Positions 1-5,047 of a DNA stretch of 7,155 bases are shown here, one piece after another. Below the pieces are notes generated by a model. The model was not told the DNA's origin and did not search any database. It saw only the letters and a list, made by a program, of their open reading frames with translations. Source of the stretch: Niveispirillum sp. (GTDB lineage: Bacteria > Pseudomonadota > Alphaproteobacteria > Azospirillales > Azospirillaceae). The DNA is taken from contig JAEMSB010000193.1 in assembly GCA_016463045.1 (NCBI GenBank), positions 1 through 7,155 on the forward strand. Direction: 5' to 3'. Position numbers and translations under genes: made by a program. The stretch's first letter is position 1, and each line of letters starts with the position of its first letter.

Positions 1-2138
1 GTAACATTCGCCGCCGGGCGGGGCAGGGGCGGCAGGGCCAGGGGGGCCTGCCCACCTGCCAGCACCGATGGCATATCAAGCCGGCCCGTGGCCAGCACCT
101 GGCCGTCGGCCATCACCGACCAATCCAGATCAAAGCCCGACAGGTCGATGATGTCATGGCGGTTCAACAGCCGGACGGTTCCCGCCGCCGGGTCGAATCC
201 GTCAAAGGCGATGGGGGCGTAAACCTTGGCCAGCTCATGATAATGCGGGTTGGGCGTGCGGTCAGCCTGGATCAGACCGTCGGTGACAATGCTTTTATCC
301 CCGCGCGGATTGGGGCCGAAATCAAAGCCGGAAGCCCAGAAAGACCGTCCTTTGTCATCCTTTTTCAGGACGGCCTGATCTACCCAGTCCCAAACGAAGC
401 CGCCCTGCAGCTTGCGATGCGCGCGAATGGCGCGCCAGTAATCCTCCAGATTGCCCAACGAATTGCCCATGGCATGGGCGTATTCGGTCTGGATCAAAGG
501 CTGCTTCCATTGCGGGTCGGTGGCGTAATCGACAATCTTGTCGATATCGTCATACATGGGTGCATAGATATCGACATAATCATTGGGCCGATGTTCCTGC
601 ATCAAAGTGCCCCAGCCCAGATAGGAGATCAGGCGCGACGGATCACGTTGGCGCACCCAGTTGGCCATGGCCTCAAAATTCGGGCCGATCCCAGCCTCGT
701 TACCCAGCGACCAAAAGATGATGGAGGGGTGGTTCTTGTCCCGCTCCACCATGCGGCGTACGCGGTCGACATGCGCCTCCTTCCATTCCGGCTTGAAGCC
801 CAACTGATAGCGGGCCTGGTCATGGGCCTTGTTGCCCATCTCCATATATTCATGGCTTTCCAGATTGGCCTCGTCCATCAGGTAAAGGCCATATTCATCC
901 GCCAGATCATAGAGATAGGGATCGTTCGGATAGTGCGACAGGCGCAGCGCGTTGACGTTGGCCTGCTTCATCATCTCCACATCGCGGCGCATGCTCTCGC
1001 GGCTGATGGTCTGGAGTTCCACCGGATCATGTTCGTGCCGGTTGACGCCGCGGATGGTGACGCGGCGACCGTTAACCCGTACCTCTCCGTCCACGATGGC
1101 GACCGTACGGAAGCCGATGCGCCGGCTGGTCGCCTCCACCAGCTTGCCATCTTTGTCCAGTAGCTCGATCAGCACGGTGTAGAGATTTGGGGCTTCCGCC
1201 GACCAGGGGCGGATATCGGCGATGCGGCCCGACAGGGTGACGGGTGCGTCCGCCTTCTTCACGCCCGCCTCACGTTTCAGCAATTCGCGCGTGCCGTCCA
1301 GCACGGTTGCCCGCACGCGCACGGCCCGGTCCGGCCCCGCGACATGGACATCCAGGGCAAAGGTGCCCGTCCTGGAGTCGGGGGTCAGCCCTGCCTTGAC
1401 CTCAAAATCCCGCAGATGCGTGGCTGGTGCGGCGTAGAGCGTGACGGAACGGTGCAGCCCGTTGACCCGCCAGAAATCCTGGTCCTCAAGGTATGAGGCA
1501 TCGGCAAACCGGTACAGTTCCACCGCCACCACATTGCGCTGACCGGGGCGCAGATGGGCAGTGACGTCGAACTCCGACGGCAGCTTGCTATCCTCAGCAT
1601 AGCCGACACGCTGACCATTGACCCAGACATAGTAGGCTGCCCCTGCTGCTCCGAATTTCAGGAACACGCGCCGCCCCTGCCAATCCGCCGGCACATCAAT
1701 ATCGCGGCGATAGGAGGCGACCTCGTTCATCTCATGCGGGATGAAGGGCTGATTGGCGGGGAACGGGTATTGGATGTTGTTGAACAGGGGCTTGCCGAAG
1801 CCATGGGCCTGCAAGGTGCCTGGCACCACCATCCGGTCCCAGCCGGACACGTCATAGTCCGGGCGGTAGAAATCCACGGGCCGCGCCTCTGGGTTGGGCG
1901 ACAGGCGCAAGGACCATTGCCCATCCAGGGACAGGTGCCAGCGCTGCCCTGCCGGATCGCGCGCCAGGGCCGCCGGCACATTGTCAAATCCGTCAAAGGT
2001 GGCCCGGGCTGGTTCCCGCCCGACGGACAGCACCTCCGGCTGTTCCCATTCTGCCCGCACTGGGGCAGGGTCGGCGGCCAGGGCCGGAGCAGACAGCAGG
2101 GCGATGGCGGCACAAGCGGCCAGCAGGGAACGGTGCAT
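1..2138 (-). CDS. Secreted LacZ-type beta-galactosidase, glycoside hydrolase family 2 (C-terminus beyond window)
   Basis: Retaining glycosidase expected to hydrolyse terminal beta-galactosides. About 712 codons are present; the frame is open to base 1, against about 1,020 residues in E. coli LacZ, so the C-terminal part is outside. Residues 1-21 form a signal peptide (MHRSL, hydrophobic AACAAIALL core, APALA cleavage site), implying periplasmic or extracellular action. LacZ landmarks appear in order: NNIQYP in the sugar-binding domain; ASYLEDQDFW with D213 (like E. coli D201); NRHEH at 366-370; SHYP with H402; DEANLESH with probable Mg ligands E427 and H429; WSLGNEAG with acid/base E481; TEYAHAMGNS with nucleophile E552; GGFVWDWVDQ with W583 (like W568). 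All catalytic residues are intact. The start is fixed by the signal peptide; the ribosome site is weak (GGAAA, 7 nt upstream). It is third in a row after halogenase and sapC, 73 nt from sapC. Family and catalysis are confident; the natural substrate is inferred. Confidence 0.95.
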   Translation of the reverse strand, partial: MHRSLLAACAAIALLSAPALAADPAPVRAEWEQPEVLSVGREPARATFDGFDNVPAALARDPAGQRWHLSLDGQWSLRLSPNPEARPVDFYRPDYDVSGWDRMVVPGTLQAHGFGKPLFNNIQYPFPANQPFIPHEMNEVASYRRDIDVPADWQGRRVFLKFGAAGAAYYVWVNGQRVGYAEDSKLPSEFDVTAHLRPGQRNVVAVELYRFADASYLEDQDFWRVNGLHRSVTLYAAPATHLRDFEVKAGLTPDSRTGTFALDVHVAGPDRAVRVRATVLDGTRELLKREAGVKKADAPVTLSGRIADIRPWSAEAPNLYTVLIELLDKDGKLVEATSRRIGFRTVAIVDGEVRVNGRRVTIRGVNRHEHDPVELQTISRESMRRDVEMMKQANVNALRLSHYPNDPYLYDLADEYGLYLMDEANLESHEYMEMGNKAHDQARYQLGFKPEWKEAHVDRVRRMVERDKNHPSIIFWSLGNEAGIGPNFEAMANWVRQRDPSRLISYLGWGTLMQEHRPNDYVDIYAPMYDDIDKIVDYATDPQWKQPLIQTEYAHAMGNSLGNLEDYWRAIRAHRKLQGGFVWDWVDQAVLKKDDKGRSFWASGFDFGPNPRGDKSIVTDGLIQADRTPNPHYHELAKVYAPIAFDGFDPAAGTVRLLNRHDIIDLSGFDLDWSVMADGQVLATGRLDMPSVLAGGQAPLALPPLPRPAANV

Positions 2139-2166
2139 GGGGATGTTTCCGGGTCGTTGGGGTGAA

Positions 2167-2208
2167 CCGTAGGTCAGGTCGGGCCGAAGGCGAGGCCCTG
2201 ACCTACGG
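2167..2208. repeat. 12-bp stem-loop between sapC and the GH2 gene (REP-like or terminator-like)
   Basis: A perfect inverted repeat, CCGTAGGTCAGG (2167-2178) with CCTGACCTACGG (2197-2208), encloses an 18-nt loop that can form a further GCC-GAA-GGC mini-stem. On the minus strand it begins 3 nt after the sapC stop codon and ends 28 nt before the GH2 start. No T-run follows the stem in either direction, so it is not a classic intrinsic terminator. It could be a dispersed palindromic repeat, an mRNA-stabilising or processing element, or a partial terminator lowering GH2 expression relative to the upstream genes. Confidence 0.75.
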
Positions 2209-2211
2209 AGT

Positions 2212-2955
2212 TCAATCGCGGATGGCGAACGCCAGCTCTGTCATGGCCGTGCTGGCACCAGCATTGTGCAACTGCTGCAGGCGGTAGAGCTGGTTGGCTG
2301 ACGCCATCATAACATGGGTGGCGCGCAGGTAGCCGGCGCGGTGCAGGCGCAGGACAGCCTCATCAGACAGGCCAGCAAGCGCCTCTGCCCCGATGCCATA
2401 CAGCCCTTCCACCTGATTTTCCCGCCCATCGGCAAAGCGCAGGCGCATGGAAAGCGGACGGATCACGCCTTCCGCCGCCAGGGCAGCCGTGAAAGCGGCT
2501 GCTTCGTCCAGGTCGGTGCGGTGGCGCGACAGCTTATCCGCTATACGGGCCGCAGTTGCGGTTGGCTGACCATTCGGTTCGAAAAGGGGGTCGCCGTCCC
2601 GGTCATGCAGGCGGGGGGAGCTTTCTTCCACGGCCAGACCCAGGACCGCGTCCGTATCCTCCGCCGGGGCCAGGAAGAAGGGATGGCGCAGCAAGGTCTC
2701 TGGCAGATATGTAGCCTGCCACCCGCCGCCCAGCATGTACCAGCTGCGATCCCCTTCCAGCGCGAACAGGGCGCACAGCGTGAAGCGGCCCGTCTGGGCA
2801 TGCTTCATCAGGAATAGCGGATAGTCGGTAGCGGCCAGATCCACCTCCGACAGGCCCAAGCGGGCATGGTTCTGCCGGTCGGCATGGGCCATGTCGGCCT
2901 GCGGGCGCAGCCGGACCTTGGCGTGGCGGTTAGCGTCCAGCGTGAACACGGGCAT
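2212..2955 (-). CDS. SapC family protein
   Basis: A 247-residue protein, normal length for the SapC family (named after a Campylobacter fetus S-layer-associated protein; biochemical role unknown). Family-like features are YPLFLMKH near residue 45, the tryptophan-containing GGGW at 76-79, YLPETLLRHPFFL at 83-95, and a C-terminal EGLYGIGAEALAGLSDEAVLRLHRAG-type helical segment followed by a serine/asparagine-containing helix. No signal peptide or membrane segment is visible, so it is probably cytoplasmic despite the surface-layer name. The ATG at 2955 is preferred because GAAGGA (2964-2969) lies 8 nt upstream; an in-frame TTG at 2988 would add 11 residues and overlap the halogenase stop but lacks that spacing. 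It follows the halogenase by 29 nt, so the two are very likely co-transcribed. SapC genes often accompany TonB receptors and halogenase homologues; what they do there is unknown. Confidence 0.85.
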   Translation of the reverse strand: MPVFTLDANRHAKVRLRPQADMAHADRQNHARLGLSEVDLAATDYPLFLMKHAQTGRFTLCALFALEGDRSWYMLGGGWQATYLPETLLRHPFFLAPAEDTDAVLGLAVEESSPRLHDRDGDPLFEPNGQPTATAARIADKLSRHRTDLDEAAAFTAALAAEGVIRPLSMRLRFADGRENQVEGLYGIGAEALAGLSDEAVLRLHRAGYLRATHVMMASANQLYRLQQLHNAGASTAMTELAFAIRD

Positions 2956-2963
2956 CGGATTGG

Positions 2964-2969
2964 TCCTTC
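2964..2969 (-). promoter_or_regulatory. Ribosome binding site deciding the sapC start
   Basis: GAAGGA on the minus strand sits 8 nt before the ATG at 2955-2953. This favours that ATG over the longer frame starting with TTG at 2988. Confidence 0.7.
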
Positions 2970-2984
2970 GTGCAAGGGGCCTTA

Positions 2985-4532
2985 TCAAACAGCCTGCAGG
3001 CCATGTTCGCGGATGGCGTTCAGTAGCTGGCGATGGCGGGGCAGGTCACGCAGCGCCTGCTCGCGTGCACGTTCGGCCATGGCAAAGGCCCGCTGCGCCC
3101 CCGCCGTCTCCAACGCCAAAGGCGGCAGACCATCGTACGCCGTCTCAAACCCCATTCCGTGCAGGATGTACTGATAACTGGGCCAGGAGAACACTTCCGG
3201 CTGGTGCGGGAAATCGCCGGGGCCTGGCGGATGGTGCCGCCAAAGTTCAAGGCGCTCACGCAAACCTTCCGGAATGCTTGCCGGGTCGCAATTGTCCCGC
3301 CAGAAGGCGGTGTCCGTGCGCTTGGTCAGGATGTAATGCAGCTTGAGGAACTCAATAATCCGCTCCCAATGGTGCAGGAAGGCGCGGTTGAACTGCCGCG
3401 ACAGCACATCCATGACTGAGCGCCGTGCTGGCAGCCGGTCAGCAATGAAATCCACCGCCGTTTCGATCAGCATCAGGGCCGATGCCTCCAGCGGTTCCAG
3501 GAACCCTGCCGAGAGGCCGACCGCCACGCAATTATGGGTCCAGAAAATTTCCCGATGCCCGGCGCGGATATTGATCATGCGGGGTGTAAGCCCCTGTGCC
3601 ATGGGCCCGGCATAGCGGCGCAGCGCCCCCTCGGCCTGTTCATCGGTCGTGTGCCGGCTGGAATAGACATGGCCCACGCCGCGCCGGGTCGGCAGTCCGA
3701 TATCCCAGATCCAGCCCGCCTCCTGGGCGGTGGAGATCGTATGGGTAGCGACTGGTGAATCCTCCCGTTCATACGGCACCTGCAACGCCAGCGCCCGATC
3801 ACAGAACAGCACGTCGGTGCAATCCTTGAACCCCACGCCATAGGTGCGACCCAGCAGCAGGGAGGCAAAGCCGGTGCAATCAATGAAGAAATCGCCTTGC
3901 ACCAGACCGGCGGCGCGCAGCGTCAGCCCGGTAATGTCGCCGTCTGCATCCTGATGCACCTCCGTAATGTCATCCACCATGTGGATGACGCCGAGGCGAC
4001 CCACGGCATGGTCACGCAGCAGATCGGCGAATTTGCCGGCGTCCAGATGATAGGCGTAATTGGCGATACCGGCATATTCGGGGCTGGTGATGGCTTTCGG
4101 CGCCAGCCCCGCCTCGCACAGGCTTGCCTGGAAATCGACGGCAGTGGCGAAATCGGGGCCGCCCTGGCTTGCAAGGCGCTGCCAATGGCCGGAAAGATTG
4201 ATATGCGTCGCCGCCTGCGGCGGGTTCAGCGGGTGGTAATAGCCGTCAGCATCGGTACCGTCGGTCCAGCGCACAAACTTCGCGCCCTGTTTAAAGGCAG
4301 CGTCGCAGTGGCGGATAAAGTCAGTCTCCTTGATCCCGATCTTGCGCAGGGTATTGCGCATGGTGGGCCAGGTGCCTTCGCCCACACCAATGGTTCCGAT
4401 GGCCGATGATTCGATCAGGATGACGCGAACCGCGTCCGGCCCCTGGGCATTGCGAGCGGCGATGCGACCGGCGGTTATCCAGCCCGCACTGCCACCACCA
4501 GCGATCACGACGGTCTTGACCGGCTTATCCAA
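2985..4532 (-). CDS. Flavin-dependent halogenase homologue (tryptophan halogenase family)
   Basis: A 515-residue FAD-binding protein of the tryptophan halogenase family, whose studied members use reduced FAD, oxygen and halide to make hypohalous acid that halogenates an aromatic substrate. Seen here: the N-terminal dinucleotide fold GGGSAGW (12-18); VGEGTWP (50-56); AFK with K81, aligning with the catalytic lysine (PrnA K79); a second FAD-contact region DFFIDCTGFAS (214-224); WIWDIG (274-279) at the family WxWxIP site; and GFLEPLEASA (343-352) with E349, aligning with PrnA E346. Departures: the proline of WxWxIP is G279, and the ST-G usually following the glutamate is A-S-A (350-352), where PrnA contacts chloride. 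The start is a TTG; GGGAGG lies 5 nt upstream, an in-frame stop lies at 4568-4566, and no in-frame ATG intervenes. First gene of the leftward unit, divergent from the receptor. Family membership is sure; halogenating activity and substrate are not. Confidence 0.92.
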   Translation of the reverse strand: MDKPVKTVVIAGGGSAGWITAGRIAARNAQGPDAVRVILIESSAIGTIGVGEGTWPTMRNTLRKIGIKETDFIRHCDAAFKQGAKFVRWTDGTDADGYYHPLNPPQAATHINLSGHWQRLASQGGPDFATAVDFQASLCEAGLAPKAITSPEYAGIANYAYHLDAGKFADLLRDHAVGRLGVIHMVDDITEVHQDADGDITGLTLRAAGLVQGDFFIDCTGFASLLLGRTYGVGFKDCTDVLFCDRALALQVPYEREDSPVATHTISTAQEAGWIWDIGLPTRRGVGHVYSSRHTTDEQAEGALRRYAGPMAQGLTPRMINIRAGHREIFWTHNCVAVGLSAGFLEPLEASALMLIETAVDFIADRLPARRSVMDVLSRQFNRAFLHHWERIIEFLKLHYILTKRTDTAFWRDNCDPASIPEGLRERLELWRHHPPGPGDFPHQPEVFSWPSYQYILHGMGFETAYDGLPPLALETAGAQRAFAMAERAREQALRDLPRHRQLLNAIREHGLQAV

Positions 4533-4537
4533 AACAT

Positions 4538-4543
4538 CCTCCC
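4538..4543 (-). promoter_or_regulatory. Ribosome binding site of the halogenase gene, with TTG start
   Basis: GGGAGG on the minus strand lies 5 nt before the TTG at 4532-4530. An ATG directly abutting it (4537-4535) is out of frame and too close to be used, so TTG is the best start. Confidence 0.7.
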
Positions 4544-4742
4544 ATTCGTTTCTGAGGCCTTGTGATCAGGCCCTTTCTGGTACGCACGGGTCCCGGCTGA
4601 TGCTGTTGCATCTTGTTCCTGGAGACGGCCAGCTATCCAATTTAGACGAGACAGGGGCAATACGTCGAGTGATTTTCATATTTATCATATAAAATAATTT
4701 GTCGCCGACCGGTGCAGTGATTTTTGGATAAACATAGGTATA

Positions 4743-4756
4743 ATATTGAACAATAT
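4743..4756. promoter_or_regulatory. Palindrome ATATTG-AA-CAATAT, possible operator
   Basis: Perfect 6-bp arms around a 2-nt centre in the AT-rich part of the divergent region, about 210 bp upstream of the halogenase start and 290 bp upstream of the receptor start. A regulator site is possible, but short AT palindromes also arise by chance. Confidence 0.3.
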
Positions 4757-4860
4757 AGGATATTTCTCATCCGCAATGGGTCGTGGAACGGTCTCGCATC
4801 CCGAAATCTGATGCGGGAATATCACACCGACCGGCTTCCAAACAGGAAAAGGCCGATCGT

Positions 4861-4876
4861 TCACATTGAAATGTGA
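4861..4876. promoter_or_regulatory. Palindromic operator candidate TCACATT-GA-AATGTGA
   Basis: Perfect 7-bp arms with a 2-nt centre. The half-site centres are 11 bp apart, about one helical turn, which suits a dimeric helix-turn-helix regulator. The palindrome contains a TTGAAA (4866-4871) resembling a -35 element for the receptor, so binding could block polymerase. A third TCACA half-site lies at 4822-4826. The order (TCACA then TGTGA) is the reverse of the CRP consensus, so CRP is not implied. Which protein binds is unknown. Confidence 0.5.
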
Positions 4877-4903
4877 TATTTATCTGATAATTCATATATG
4901 AAT
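4866..4903 (+). promoter_or_regulatory. Possible promoter region of the receptor gene
   Basis: TTGAAA (4866-4871) is followed by the AT-rich GATAAT (4886-4891) and a perfect 14-bp palindrome ATTCATATATGAAT (4890-4903). The spacing between the two hexamers is only 14 nt, shorter than the usual 16-18, so the assignment is tentative. It would leave a leader of roughly 150 nt containing the stem-loop at 4974-5010. Confidence 0.25.
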
Positions 4904-4973
4904 GATGACGACGCTGCGGCAACATGTGTCGACTATAAGCGCTGTGCCGCAGACGGATGGGTTTCAAAAATCA

Positions 4974-5010
4974 GGAACCCCGGTCGCATCCCTTTCCCGA
5001 CCGGGGTTCC
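4974..5010 (+). promoter_or_regulatory. Perfect 13-bp stem-loop in the receptor leader
   Basis: GGAACCCCGGTCG (4974-4986) pairs perfectly with CGACCGGGGTTCC (4998-5010) around an 11-nt pyrimidine-rich loop. It ends 21 nt before the ribosome binding site of the TonB receptor gene. No T-run follows, so it is not a standard intrinsic terminator of any gene. It may be a leader element affecting mRNA stability or translation, or a DNA-level operator. Confidence 0.7.
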
Positions 5011-5031
5011 AGGGAAGCATGACAAGAAAGC

Positions 5032-5038
5032 GGGAGGA
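5032..5038 (+). promoter_or_regulatory. Ribosome binding site of the TonB receptor gene
   Basis: GGGAGGA lies 9 nt before the ATG at 5048 and supports that start, which is also followed directly by a credible signal peptide. Confidence 0.8.
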
Positions 5039-5047
5039 TTAGTCAAG

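Larger units (their letters stand above)
4533..5047. other. Divergent AT-rich intergenic control region
   Basis: This 515-bp gap separates the leftward halogenase unit from the rightward receptor gene and should hold both promoters. It is visibly AT-rich compared with its flanks, especially 4670-4770 and 4861-4905. I see no convincing protein gene in it; the short open frames in it lack a ribosome site and family resemblance. It contains several palindromes and one strong stem-loop, listed separately. Both outward genes carry GGGAGG-type ribosome sites. Confidence 0.8.

Noticed and set aside
156..1163. 335-residue open frame on the plus strand across the GH2 gene
   Set aside because: The opposite strand encodes the LacZ catalytic motifs (NRHEH, WSLGNEAG, TEYAHAMGNS) in unbroken frame. 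The plus-strand frame is a shadow.
2974..3010. Translational coupling by overlap of the halogenase stop with a sapC TTG start at 2988
   Set aside because: The ATG at 2955 has a well-spaced GAAGGA ribosome site and gives the usual SapC length, so the overlap start is less likely.
4795..4815. CGCATC/GATGCG inverted repeat with a 9-nt loop
   Set aside because: Only 6 bp with no T-run or clear relation to a gene end; expected by chance at this length.
4861..4876. CRP/FNR-type binding site
   Set aside because: The half-sites occur as TCACA-N6-TGTGA, the reverse of the CRP arrangement TGTGA-N6-TCACA, so the resemblance is only superficial.
4767..4967. Small 66-residue open frame on the minus strand in the intergenic region
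   Set aside because: It has no ribosome site or family resemblance and runs through the palindromes of the control region.
4974..5015. H-type pseudoknot between loop TCCCT (4989-4993) and AGGGA (5011-5015)
   Set aside because: The bases are complementary, but no linker remains to span the 13-bp stem, so both helices cannot form together. Only a weak competing hairpin is possible.
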